Notes: generated by a model not told the origin, from the letters alone. A stretch of DNA of 48,546 nucleotides from an uncultured Bacteroidales bacterium (GCA_900316235.1 ONCC01000015.1:1-48546), one strand, 5' to 3'. Positions 23,675 through 31,592 are shown, counted from the stretch's first letter. Program-made: numbers and translations.

Positions 23675-26608
23675 TTATTCCAAGTTAACGCAATCAAAAG
23701 AAACCAATGAAGATTTGTCTTTAATTTTGTCTGGTAGTCCCGGACCTTGGACCTTCTCACCATTTTGCTCTTTCTCGTAGACTTTCCCATTCAGAACGAG
23801 CAGGAATTGCAGAATATCGGCATTACGGTTCATCCCATAGGCATCGCGCACAGCATTGTCGAGGTGTGCCTGAATTTCGGAGACGGGATTCTCTGGTGTG
23901 TCATCCATGAGGCGGTAGAGGTCTCTAAGGGTATAGTGGTGTTCATCCATTAGTTCATTACGTTTGTCGCGAAGGGCCTTCGACTGTTTCGCCACCTCCT
24001 CTATTTGCTTCTTTGTGGGATTCTGTGGCCACGGGAAACTATCGAAAACGGTGTCGGAAGTATATCTCCAGTCGCCCTTGAGCGTCGAGCATCTTGCCAC
24101 AAACCACTCCCAATGGATGGATGATTGCAGGATGCCGAACGAATAGTCGTCGTCAACAGGGAATGCCTGCAGAGCGTCGCCAGGATTGATGTCTTTGCCG
24201 ACGAACTCAAAGATAGGCCGTTTCGTTACGCGAGAGCATGCGATATACCTATTATGATCCTGTATGATGTCCATTAGTTCGTTGCGAGGGTATGATTGAG
24301 ACCACCAACGTTTATAGAAATTCTCATGGTGATGATTTAGTCGAGCTCTTGGGTTTTGTTTTTTTATATCTTCATTCTTCTTTATTTCTTCTTCAGCCTT
24401 TGCCTTAAACACGGGATAAACATTTTCGTGAAGGTAATCGTACAATTCTTTATACGAGGATACCTCAAATACATCATTTGCTTTTCGGAAATCTATAACA
24501 TAGCGTTGTGGCTGGGAGTGATATTTACCCAGTAGTTCATCTCCTATCAGGAATGGTCTAAGAACTCTTGTATTTCTTTTATCCTTTAGATATGGGGCCG
24601 CTTGATCTTTTGACAGAAGAAAGAATGTACTACCTTGGGTTTGGCCCTGGTAACACACCGCAGAGTTCTTGTTGCAGTTTAATGTCTTTGCTTTTGACAC
24701 ATCAAAAAGGCTGAGCGATGAGTTTATTTCATCAAATTCGTAATCTTCAAACGGAGAATCTTTGCTGTCGCCCTTTTGAATAGACAATACTTTTATACGC
24801 TTCTCTTCACCTTTCTTCCATGTGACAATGGAGACATAGACAGCAGCATCTCCAGACCACACTTCCGTTGATACTGAATCAAGAATAGTACCGCCTTTTT
24901 CGACAATGTAGTCAAGTCCTCCCATACGGGAGTAATTTTGGCGAATTGTATTTGTGCCCACCAATCCTGCATACTGTCCCTTTTTCATAAGATCGTGTGC
25001 CTTACGAAACCAGTATACGCAGAAGTCGGCCCGTCCAGGGACTTCAGGGTACGCCTGTCGGAGGCGAGCGACATAGGCAGCACCGAGTTCTTGGTTCATC
25101 TTGTTCTTCGACTGGTAAGGTGGGTTGCCGATTACCACATCAAAGGCCGGCCATTCATCGAAGAGTGCATCCCGAAGCAGAATGTTGTTGTCCAAATTGT
25201 CCAAAGGAAGGGCATCGTCCAAATCGAGGGCACTGCCATATTGTGAGATACGTCTTTGATAGGTAGCATTGCATATCTCTTTGGCAATCATCATGGTCAT
25301 CTTGGCCAGTTCGACAGCACGAGGTTGTACGTCGATGCCGTAAAAATTACTGGTTCTGATGACAGATTTAAAGTTGACTTTCACCTCTTTCCAACGCTGA
25401 CCAGGAACCCGCAGGTTGGAATTCCGGTGGAATTCGGGGAGAGAGAAAATCTTGTCAATAACTTGGCATTCCAGTTCTTTCATCTCACGATAGGCCACGA
25501 AGAGGAAGTTGCCACATCCGCAGGCGGGGTCGAGCACACGATATTCGCCCATCTGACGCCTTACATCATTCAACTCCTCAAGAGTCTTTGCTTTGTTTAT
25601 CTTTTCCTTCCAAGGCCGAATGATTGTGGGCGTGATTACACGAAGCATATCCACCTCACTGGTGAAATGGGCACCGAATTTATGACGTTCATCCGAGCGC
25701 ATTGTACCTTCGAACAAAGAACCAAAAATAGAAGGATTAACCTTAGTCCAATCTTTTACGGCAACCTGATGGAGTACACTCAAACTATATTCATCCAAGT
25801 CAACCGGGTCAATCTCCTTGAATAAACCTCCGTTGAAGTAGCGGATGTTTTTGAAGCGGCCAGCGCGTGCAGGTGTGAATGAGGCCATCTGACGGAAGAG
25901 GTTGCCGATTTCGTCATAAGCATTGCACTTTCCGTCGATGCAATCTTGTATTATCTGGGTGAAGAATCCTCGTGGGAGAAGATCAACATCTTCGGAGAAG
26001 AAGGCCAGTACACACTGCAGGATAAAGTGCTGGGCACGTTGCTTATCTTCATGCCTCTCTAACGTCAGGTATTGGTATAGTTCGCCCATCAGTTTGGCGG
26101 CATCGCGGGAGATTTCTTCTGTATTGTCTTGGAAAATCGGTGTTTTTCCCTCAAGGAACGACAGACAGGAAAAGCGTTCCGGGAGTTCTTCTAGCGTCAC
26201 CTCGTCCACCTTGTTGAGTTCGTCATAGATGATGAACTTGTCGAAATTGCACAATACAATATATCGGGGCTTTCTGCATCCTGGGCCGATGTCCTTCAAT
26301 GGGACGAGAGCCATCCAATAGTCACGGGCTTGAGGAAAGTGGGATTCGAGGTTTTTAATGCCCCTACTTTTCATCTCTATCAACACTCCATCTTTCCCTG
26401 CGGGACTCCAAATGCAGTCGATGAATTTGGTGGATTTAGTATCGGCTTCCTTCACCCGAAGTTCCATCTGCCCTTTTGCCTCATAAAGCCCCTGATGCCC
26501 AAAAGCGCGAAAAAGGCGGTCGCAAAAAGTCTGTGCTTGGCCTTTCTCATCGCCAGTCAGATTATCTTTCACAAAGGCGACGAACTCCTCAATATCCTGT
26601 TTATTCAT
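23675..26608 (-). CDS. Single-chain restriction-modification enzyme, Type IIL/MmeI-like
   Basis: A 977-residue protein. The N-terminal PD-(D/E)xK-like nuclease part has Asp64 (KFIDCIW) and IEMK at 77-80. A helical linker follows. The N6-adenine methyltransferase core has SAM motif I VLDPACGCGNFLF (about 356-368) and catalytic motif IV NPPYQ (about 492-496). The C-terminal half (DTVFDSFPWPQNP) is typical of target recognition domains in this class. One polypeptide would both methylate and cut, with specificity set by the C-terminal part. The start at 26608 (26617 is the alternative) was preferred over an in-frame ATG at 26716, which lies upstream of the -7 box at 26633-26640. No partner genes are present. 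Confidence 0.85.
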   Translation of the reverse strand: MNKQDIEEFVAFVKDNLTGDEKGQAQTFCDRLFRAFGHQGLYEAKGQMELRVKEADTKSTKFIDCIWSPAGKDGVLIEMKSRGIKNLESHFPQARDYWMALVPLKDIGPGCRKPRYIVLCNFDKFIIYDELNKVDEVTLEELPERFSCLSFLEGKTPIFQDNTEEISRDAAKLMGELYQYLTLERHEDKQRAQHFILQCVLAFFSEDVDLLPRGFFTQIIQDCIDGKCNAYDEIGNLFRQMASFTPARAGRFKNIRYFNGGLFKEIDPVDLDEYSLSVLHQVAVKDWTKVNPSIFGSLFEGTMRSDERHKFGAHFTSEVDMLRVITPTIIRPWKEKINKAKTLEELNDVRRQMGEYRVLDPACGCGNFLFVAYREMKELECQVIDKIFSLPEFHRNSNLRVPGQRWKEVKVNFKSVIRTSNFYGIDVQPRAVELAKMTMMIAKEICNATYQRRISQYGSALDLDDALPLDNLDNNILLRDALFDEWPAFDVVIGNPPYQSKNKMNQELGAAYVARLRQAYPEVPGRADFCVYWFRKAHDLMKKGQYAGLVGTNTIRQNYSRMGGLDYIVEKGGTILDSVSTEVWSGDAAVYVSIVTWKKGEEKRIKVLSIQKGDSKDSPFEDYEFDEINSSLSLFDVSKAKTLNCNKNSAVCYQGQTQGSTFFLLSKDQAAPYLKDKRNTRVLRPFLIGDELLGKYHSQPQRYVIDFRKANDVFEVSSYKELYDYLHENVYPVFKAKAEEEIKKNEDIKKQNPRARLNHHHENFYKRWWSQSYPRNELMDIIQDHNRYIACSRVTKRPIFEFVGKDINPGDALQAFPVDDDYSFGILQSSIHWEWFVARCSTLKGDWRYTSDTVFDSFPWPQNPTKKQIEEVAKQSKALRDKRNELMDEHHYTLRDLYRLMDDTPENPVSEIQAHLDNAVRDAYGMNRNADILQFLLVLNGKVYEKEQNGEKVQGPGLPDKIKDKSSLVSFDCVNLE

Positions 26609-26632
26609 ACAATGCATAGATAATTTTCGCTG

Positions 26633-26640
26633 CAAAAATA
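26633..26640 (-). promoter_or_regulatory. Probable -7 element of the restriction-modification gene
   Basis: TATTTTTG on the minus strand, 24 bases before the ATG at 26608. It limits where the protein can begin. No TTTG is seen at the -33 distance. Confidence 0.55.
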
Positions 26641-26822
26641 CAAAAAATATCCGACCCCACCGAATTATTATTAATCTACATGAATAAAAATACTGAAAAT
26701 AAACAAATTGTAGCAACTTTAACCATTAATCATTACCCTCCCCCACCATATTTCAAGAAAAATAGTGCCGACACAATAAAGAAGGCAGAAAAACGTTATA
26801 GGAAGAAAAACATTTTTGCAAT

Positions 26823-27422
26823 ATGAAGAAATCAACCATTACAATTATCGCTATTGTTGGTGTCCTGGCCGTCATCGTGCTGTGGGGCATCGGAGTGAAC
26901 AACAAACTCGTTACCCAGGAGGAGAATGTCTCCAAGGCATGGAGCCAGGTGGAGAACGTCTACAAGCGTCGTATGGACCTCATCCCGCAGCTGGTGAACA
27001 CCGTGCAGGGTGCCGCCAACTATGAGAAGGGCGTGCTGACGGAGGTCACCAACGCCCGTGCCGGTGTGCAGCAGACCCAAGTGGATCCCTCGCAGCTCAG
27101 CGAGCAGCAGATTGCCGCCTACCAGAAGGCCCAGGACAACCTCACCAAGGCCCTGGCCAACACCATCAAGGTGACCGTGGAGCGCTACCCGGAACTCACT
27201 GCCACCCAAGGCTTCCGCGACCTGCAGACGCAGCTTGAGGGCACGGAGAACCGCATCACCGTGGAGCGCGGCAAGTTCAACGAGGCCGTCCAGGCCTACA
27301 ACACCAAGTTGCGCCGCTTCCCCACGAGCCTCATCGCCGGTATGCTGGGCTTCGAGAAGAAAGGCTACTTCACCGCTCCCGAGGAGGCTGCAGAGCCTGT
27401 GAATGTGGAGTTTAACTTTTAA
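26823..27422 (+). CDS. LemA family protein
   Basis: A 199-residue protein with one N-terminal membrane segment (ITIIAIVGVLAVIVLWGIGV, 5-24). It is followed by the long helical LemA domain with the signature NNKLVTQEENVSKAWSQVEN and RRMDLIPQLVNTVQG, and the late motif RITVERGKFNEAVQAYN. LemA proteins are widespread membrane proteins of unclear function, often next to TPM-domain proteins as here. A T-rich TTTTTG box (26813-26818) ends only four bases before the ATG, so the mRNA leader may be very short or the promoter lies elsewhere. Confidence 0.93.
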   Translation: MKKSTITIIAIVGVLAVIVLWGIGVNNKLVTQEENVSKAWSQVENVYKRRMDLIPQLVNTVQGAANYEKGVLTEVTNARAGVQQTQVDPSQLSEQQIAAYQKAQDNLTKALANTIKVTVERYPELTATQGFRDLQTQLEGTENRITVERGKFNEAVQAYNTKLRRFPTSLIAGMLGFEKKGYFTAPEEAAEPVNVEFNF

Positions 27423-27424
27423 AT

Positions 27425-27535
27425 GAATGAAGAATGAAGAATGAAGAATTAAGAATTGGAGGAAATGGATTGATAAAGTTTAGGCGACTAGTTTGCGTCA
27501 GCCTATTCTTCATTCTTAATTCTTCATTCTTAATT
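27425..27535. repeat. Inverted repeat of GAATGAA/GAATTAA units within 5' end of TPM gene
   Basis: The left arm at 27425-27457 consists of GAATGAA and GAATTAA units. A 20-bp perfect inverted copy of 27437-27456 lies at 27512-27531. The left arm covers codons 2-8, and the right arm encodes the hydrophobic core ILNSSFL of the signal peptide. In mRNA the arms can pair. Confidence 0.85.
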
Positions 27536-28273
27536 TCTGTTCAGGCGCAGACGGGGTGGCTGCCGGAGAAGACGAACCGGCTGGTGAACGACTATTCGGG
27601 CATCCTGTCGGAGACGCAGCGCAACACGCTGGAACAGCGGCTGGTGGCCTTTAACGATTCTACGTCGAACCAGATACTCGTCATCCTCACCCCCACCCTG
27701 GGAGGAGACGACGAGAACCATGTGGCACAGCAGATTGGGCAGACCTGGGGAGTAGGCCAACAGGAATTTTCCAACGGTGTGGTCATCCTCATCAAGAGCA
27801 AAACCTCCGAGGAGAACTGGGGTGCCGTAGCCATTGCCACGGGCTATGGTTTGGAGGGCGCGCTGCCGGATGTCTTCTGCAAGCATATCATCGACGACGA
27901 AATGATAGAGCCGTTGGGTGACGGCAACTACTATGAAGCCATTGTGGCCGCGCTGGAGATTATTGAGCCGGCGGCTCGCGGCGAATACAGTTATGCACAA
28001 TACCGCAAGGACAAACGCCGCAGTGCCCTCATCGGGCTGGGCGTTTTCGTAGGCCTCATCGCCCTGGTAAGTGGATTTCTATTCTACTATGCTAAGAAAC
28101 ATCCCGACCAATGGAAGGGTAACGGCGGTAGCGGTCTCGGCAGCGGCGGTGTTTTCATCGGAGGCTTCCCCACAGGCTTCGGCGGCGGACGCGGCGGTGG
28201 CTGGAGCGGAGGAGGATTCGGTGGCTTCGGCGGCGGCGGTTTCGGTGGTGGCGGAGCCTCGGGAAGGTTCTGA
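27434..28273 (+). CDS. TPM-domain membrane protein
   Basis: A 279-residue protein with a signal peptide (hydrophobic core at about 20-36, ending VQAQ). The TPM domain (about 41-185) carries LVNDYSGILSE, NQILVILTPTLGG and the acidic pair DDEM. One membrane helix spans 197-220. A long Gly-rich tail follows (over 20 Gly in the last 50 residues). TPM domains are thought to be involved in membrane protein quality control or weak phosphatase activity; the role here is not known. It pairs with lemA upstream, 11 bases away. The start codon and signal peptide are built from an inverted repeat (27437-27456 with 27512-27531), which is unusual. The n-region of ~19 residues is also long. Confidence 0.85.
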   Translation: MKNEELRIGGNGLIKFRRLVCVSLFFILNSSFLISVQAQTGWLPEKTNRLVNDYSGILSETQRNTLEQRLVAFNDSTSNQILVILTPTLGGDDENHVAQQIGQTWGVGQQEFSNGVVILIKSKTSEENWGAVAIATGYGLEGALPDVFCKHIIDDEMIEPLGDGNYYEAIVAALEIIEPAARGEYSYAQYRKDKRRSALIGLGVFVGLIALVSGFLFYYAKKHPDQWKGNGGSGLGSGGVFIGGFPTGFGGGRGGGWSGGGFGGFGGGGFGGGGASGRF

Positions 28274-28278
28274 AAAAT

Positions 28279-28372
28279 AAGAATTAAGAATTAAAAATTA
28301 AATTATCTTGGTCGGCTGCGATTAAAAAATATTGTTAATTTTTCAATTTTCAATTTTCAATTTTCAATTTTT
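28279..28372. repeat. AT-rich repeat tract with four TTTTCAA copies
   Basis: GAATTAA-type units recur just after the TPM stop (28280-28304). Four consecutive copies of TTTTCAA follow at 28340-28367, ending at a T-run eight bases before the -7 box at 28376. The tract covers the usual -33 position of that promoter. Confidence 0.8.
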
Positions 28373-28375
28373 TCG

Positions 28376-28383
28376 TATCTTTG
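28376..28383 (+). promoter_or_regulatory. -7 element for the 45-residue protein gene
   Basis: TATCTTTG, a perfect TAnnTTTG match, preceded by the TTTTCAA repeats instead of a TTTG -33 element. It gives a leader of about 70 bases before the ATG at 28459. Confidence 0.65.
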
Positions 28384-28458
28384 CAGCACGTTTGTTTTGA
28401 GCGTAATGCGAATTACAAACTGATAGTCAAGTATATAAACAAATAAAAATTATACACC

Positions 28459-28596
28459 ATGGGTATCAATGCTAACAAAAAAGTGAAGAGAAGAAAGGTT
28501 CGCATCAACGGCAACAAGAACTCCACCAACAACTGGGGTATCACTGCCGCTGGCTGGAATGCTGTGCACAAAGCCATCATCAACGCCGAAGACTAA
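28459..28596 (+). CDS. Small basic protein of unknown function, 45 aa
   Basis: A 45-codon frame, ATG at 28459 to TAA at 28596. The protein begins MGINANKKVKRRKVRINGNK, with nine Lys/Arg in the first 20 residues, and ends with a less basic part containing two Trp (NNWGITAAGWNAVHKA). It has its own -7 box, a ~70-base leader and a strong terminator directly after the stop, so it is a single-gene transcript and probably well expressed. It matches none of the small ribosomal proteins I know (bL33, bL34, bL36, bS21, Thx). A nucleic-acid or ribosome-binding role is suggested only by its charge. Confidence 0.75.
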   Translation: MGINANKKVKRRKVRINGNKNSTNNWGITAAGWNAVHKAIINAED

Positions 28597-28616
28597 TCTT
28601 TTTCTTACAACAAATG

Positions 28617-28640
28617 AGGCCGCTATGCGGCCTTTTTTTG
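28617..28640 (+). terminator. Terminator of the 45-residue protein gene
   Basis: AGGCCGC (28617-28623) and GCGGCCT (28627-28633) form a 7-bp stem with loop TAT, followed by a T run. It lies 20 bases after the stop. Confidence 0.88.
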
Positions 28641-28644
28641 TACC

Positions 28645-29154
28645 ATGAAACAGACAACCCTCTGCTATATCGACAACGGCGACAGCTACCTAATGCTGCA
28701 TCGCGTGAAGAAAGAGAACGACGCCAGCCACGGGAAATGGATAGGCGTGGGCGGCAAATGCGAGGCCGACGAGAGTCCCGACGAATGCATGCTGCGCGAA
28801 GTCAAAGAGGAGACGGGTCTGGAGATTACACAGTGGCATTACCGTGGCATAGTAACCTTTATCTCAGACACTTGGCCAAACGAATACATGCATCTTTTCA
28901 CCGCCACCACCTGGTGCGGCGAACCCGACATGAGCATCGACGACGAAGGTGAACTGGCCTGGATAAAGAAAACCGACCTGCCCGTCAGCCCTGGCATCGG
29001 CGACCCTTCGATCACCCTCTGGGAGGGCGACAAAATCTTCCTCCGTCTGCTCCTCGACGAAAGCGTCCCCTTCTTTTCCCTCAAACTCGTCTACGTGCAG
29101 GACGAAATGGTCAGCGCCACTCTCAACGGACAGCCCGTCTCCCCCCAATCATAA
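28645..29154 (+). CDS. Nudix hydrolase (MutT/8-oxo-dGTP diphosphatase-like)
   Basis: A 169-residue protein with the Nudix box GKCEADESPDECMLREVKEETGL at about 37-59 (GX5EX7REUXEEXGU fully kept, with the metal-binding Glu residues). The N-terminus TTLCYIDNGDSYLMLHR and the GVGGK before the box are typical of the MTH1/MutT-like group acting on oxidised nucleotides. It follows the terminator of the 45-residue gene closely, with the ATG five bases after the T run. It therefore depends on read-through or a promoter not seen here. Confidence 0.92.
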   Translation: MKQTTLCYIDNGDSYLMLHRVKKENDASHGKWIGVGGKCEADESPDECMLREVKEETGLEITQWHYRGIVTFISDTWPNEYMHLFTATTWCGEPDMSIDDEGELAWIKKTDLPVSPGIGDPSITLWEGDKIFLRLLLDESVPFFSLKLVYVQDEMVSATLNGQPVSPQS

Positions 29155-29285
29155 CCACCTCCGTTCTACCCCTGTTCAACCATCGTTCTCCCATTAAAAA
29201 ATAAAAGAACAATGAAAGAATAGGGATCAAAAATATTGACCCACAGTCATTTGTACACCCCCAACAGGTGACAGCGAAACAAGCA

Positions 29286-29861
29286 TCATAAAGTTCTCTG
29301 ACAGATGGACAGCCCTCCCTTTTTGCCGAGGACAAATAGTGTAGGCTCATCTGTTCCATGACACAGGTTGTCAATATACAACGGCTGGTTGAGTATAAAA
29401 CGGTCGCAATGAAAGGTGTCGCCCGCCTTGACCTTCGAGTTGCGAGCCTCCAAGACAATGAAATATCCATTCCCTTCATGTCGCAACCGCATCCTGCGGT
29501 TAGGCTCCCATCCTATTTCAAGCGTTTCTCCCACTTCCAACTGTTCAGCCGTCAACGTGGCGGAAAGCACACGGTGAGAGGTTTGGGCACTCTCCACCTG
29601 GCAGTAGTCGGCCACAAAGGTATGCCAGTCGGGATAGCCTACAAAGCGGGAAAGCACGTCGAGCGTCGACTCACGCACTGTGGTATAACCGTCGATATAT
29701 CCCCATAGTCGTTTCAAAGTGCTGACGCCCACAGCCTCTTTAAGACGTTCCTGCATCTGGTCGTGCAGCCGCTCGAAGTCGATACTTGTGAGGGGACGAA
29801 ACATGGCGGCCTCTTCTACCTGCTGTTTCAGCCTGTCCAAGTGCTTGTTGTCTACTTCCAT
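29286..29861 (-). CDS. Unknown protein with regulator-like N-terminus, 191 aa
   Basis: A 191-residue protein starting MEVDNKHLDRLKQQVEEAAM. The first ~100 residues are helical with VGVSTLKRLWGYIDGYTTVRESTLDVLSRFVGYPDWHTF. This pattern is frequent in unannotated Bacteroidetes proteins and resembles a helix-turn-helix domain of a regulator. The last ~80 residues are beta-rich (VGETLEIGWEPNRRMRLRHEGNGYF). The start was placed at 29861 because the divergent -7 box lies at 29870-29877; an in-frame ATG at 29978 would run through both promoters. It is divergent from the Ser/Thr kinase gene, so the two may be functionally linked. No enzymatic motif is seen. Confidence 0.7.
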   Translation of the reverse strand: MEVDNKHLDRLKQQVEEAAMFRPLTSIDFERLHDQMQERLKEAVGVSTLKRLWGYIDGYTTVRESTLDVLSRFVGYPDWHTFVADYCQVESAQTSHRVLSATLTAEQLEVGETLEIGWEPNRRMRLRHEGNGYFIVLEARNSKVKAGDTFHCDRFILNQPLYIDNLCHGTDEPTLFVLGKKGGLSICQRTL

Positions 29862-29869
29862 AACGACTG

Positions 29870-29915
29870 CAAAAATACAAAATAAATTCCAAATACATTT
29901 TTTTTCGTATTTTTG
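29870..29915. promoter_or_regulatory. Divergent -7 elements between regulator-like gene and kinase
   Basis: Minus: TATTTTTG (29870-29877), eight bases before the ATG at 29861. Plus: TATTTTTG (29908-29915), four bases before the ATG at 29920. Both leave almost no 5' leader, so both messages may be close to leaderless. No TTTG is seen at the -33 distance for either. Confidence 0.5.
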
Positions 29916-29919
29916 CCTC

Positions 29920-31272
29920 ATGGCAAACAGCGAACACCCATCTACTTCCGGCATACCCGACGCGCTGGATTTCAGCATGTCAGTTATTTTTTCACAGCAT
30001 GAGGAGATAGTTGCGCACGGTTATTGTGTGCTTTACCGTGCTCGTCGCTATGGGCGGTGGTTTGTGCTGAAAGGCTTGCAACCCGAACACCGGCACGACC
30101 CGCTCTACATGGCCATGCTGGAGAAGGAATTCAACATGCTGACGGCGCTCGACCACCCCAACATCGTCCATCTTTACAGCCATGAGGTGGATGCGGTGGC
30201 GGGGCCATGCATCGTGATGGAATACGTGGATGGGCGCACCCTCACCGACTTTTTGGAAGAGAAGCCCTCCCTGACGGCCCGCCGTCGTGTGACAATGCAG
30301 CTGCTCGATGCCATGAGCCACTACCATTCGCGCCAAATAGTACACCGAGACCTCAAACCCAGCAACATACTCATCACCCGCAACGGCGACAACGTGAAGC
30401 TTATCGACTTTGGACTGGCCGACGGCGACGACTATGCGGTACTGAAAGAGCCTGCCTATACCGAGGGTTATGCCGCCCCCGAGCAGAAGACACCGGGCGC
30501 TACCGTCGATTGCCGTACCGACCTCTACGCTTTCGGCGTGCTACTCCGCCTGATATTTCCCCACCGCTTCCGCTATATCGCCCACCGCTGCACCTGTACC
30601 TCGCCCGATGGCAGATACCCTTCGGCCGATGCCGTCAAACGGGCATTGCATCGGAGAGACCAGAGGGTTTGGCTTGGGTGGATAACTGCGGTTTTAATTA
30701 TCGCCATATGTACATTTCTTGCTTTCCCCAAGAAACATCCTCACCCCATTCCTCCCATTGAGACCACTCAGAATGAAGTGACAGATACTCCAGCCGGCCT
30801 CTTGATCGACAGTGGCGGTATGGACACAACACAAAAGACAGAGGCTAAAATCAACAAACATTATAGCGTATCCCTCGACAGAGAAAAAGCCGAGATGAAA
30901 CGCTATTCGGACAGTTTGACGTCCGATGTACGCCAACAAATGGACAACATAGTCGACAAGCAAATTGCCACCGCCCTGGTCGGCAAGGTCGAAATACAGT
31001 TGTCGATAAAAGTAATGGAGCAGATGTCTGGCATTAGGGCCCGTAATGAGACGCAGTGGGACAGTTGTTGGTATGAACTGCATGACATACAGGCGGATGC
31101 CACCAAGGTGATGAACACGGATATTGAGGCACGTCAATGGCCAGAAACCCCAGAGGAAAACACCGAGAAAGAGCTGGAGCGTCTTATCGCCGAGATGAAG
31201 CAGTTAAACAATAGGTTTCAAGCACTTTACCGCACCGTAATGCAACACCGTGGGGACCATTTTGTAAAATAA
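29920..31272 (+). CDS. Membrane-anchored Ser/Thr protein kinase
   Basis: A 450-residue protein. The kinase domain (about 25-245) has Lys51 (WFVLKG), Glu70, HRDLKPSN at 142-149, DFG at 163-165 and APE at 186-188, so all catalytic residues are present. The glycine loop is degenerate (AHGYCVLYRARR). One membrane helix at 251-269 separates it from a C-terminal region of ~180 residues with helical charged segments (EKAEMKRYSDSL, EELERLIAEMKQL-like). That region would face the periplasm and may sense a signal. The ATG at 29920 lies only four bases after a -7 box. It is followed by the small RNA candidate and the unusual multi-gene locus from 31670. Confidence 0.88.
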   Translation: MANSEHPSTSGIPDALDFSMSVIFSQHEEIVAHGYCVLYRARRYGRWFVLKGLQPEHRHDPLYMAMLEKEFNMLTALDHPNIVHLYSHEVDAVAGPCIVMEYVDGRTLTDFLEEKPSLTARRRVTMQLLDAMSHYHSRQIVHRDLKPSNILITRNGDNVKLIDFGLADGDDYAVLKEPAYTEGYAAPEQKTPGATVDCRTDLYAFGVLLRLIFPHRFRYIAHRCTCTSPDGRYPSADAVKRALHRRDQRVWLGWITAVLIIAICTFLAFPKKHPHPIPPIETTQNEVTDTPAGLLIDSGGMDTTQKTEAKINKHYSVSLDREKAEMKRYSDSLTSDVRQQMDNIVDKQIATALVGKVEIQLSIKVMEQMSGIRARNETQWDSCWYELHDIQADATKVMNTDIEARQWPETPEENTEKELERLIAEMKQLNNRFQALYRTVMQHRGDHFVK

Positions 31273-31284
31273 AAATGTTAAACA

Positions 31285-31316
31285 TTTGCATTTTTCAAAC
31301 ACTATTCCTATATTTG
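31285..31316 (+). promoter_or_regulatory. Consensus promoter for the structured RNA
   Basis: TTTG (31285-31288), 20 bases, then TATATTTG (31309-31316): both elements and the spacing match the Bacteroidetes consensus. Transcription should begin near 31322, and there is no open frame before the terminator at 31518-31548. Confidence 0.8.
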
Positions 31317-31321
31317 CACTA

Positions 31322-31548
31322 ACGAACAGAAATATTAATATTAATATAACACAAACAATAACAAAGAATTAAAGATAGGAAAACAATAATATAACTACTG
31401 CACACACGTTCGCCATTGGTCCAGAATCCGGAAAATTCAAACACCAAGCAAGATGAGAACAAAGGTGCTCACGTCATATCGTGGGGCTTGTATTCTTGCT
31501 TAGGTACTTTCCGGAACCGTGGATCAGATACAAGGTCCGCGATTTTTT
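31322..31548 (+). ncRNA. Structured small RNA candidate, 6S-like architecture
   Basis: A region of ~225 bases between a consensus promoter and a terminator, without a coding frame. Nested pairings are GGTCCA (31418-31423) with TGGATC (31520-31525), TCCGGAAA (31427-31434) with TTTCCGGA (31508-31515), and AAGCAAGA (31446-31453) with TCTTGCTT (31494-31501), both 8-bp stems perfect. These make one long rod with an internal loop between the second and third stems, and an apical hairpin near 31468-31486. This rod-with-bubble shape is like 6S RNA, which mimics an open promoter; Bacteroidetes 6S (Bacteroidales-1) is a candidate identity, not proven. The first ~90 bases are AT-rich and unpaired, so the mature 5' end may be further in. 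Confidence 0.6.
31518..31548 (+). terminator. Terminator of the structured RNA
   Basis: CGTGGATC (31518-31525) pairs with GGTCCGCG (31534-31541), an 8-bp stem with G-U pairs and loop AGATACAA, followed by ATTTTTT. The left arm overlaps the TGGATC that closes the rod, so terminator and rod closure compete. Confidence 0.7.
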
Positions 31549-31592
31549 ATACCCATACTAACGCCAGCCAAAGCACAAAATTGTAGCGCAAA

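Noticed and set aside
26609..26716. N-terminal extension of the restriction enzyme to an ATG at 26716
   Set aside because: The added residues lie upstream of the -7 box at 26633-26640 and are hydrophobic AT-derived sequence without family likeness.
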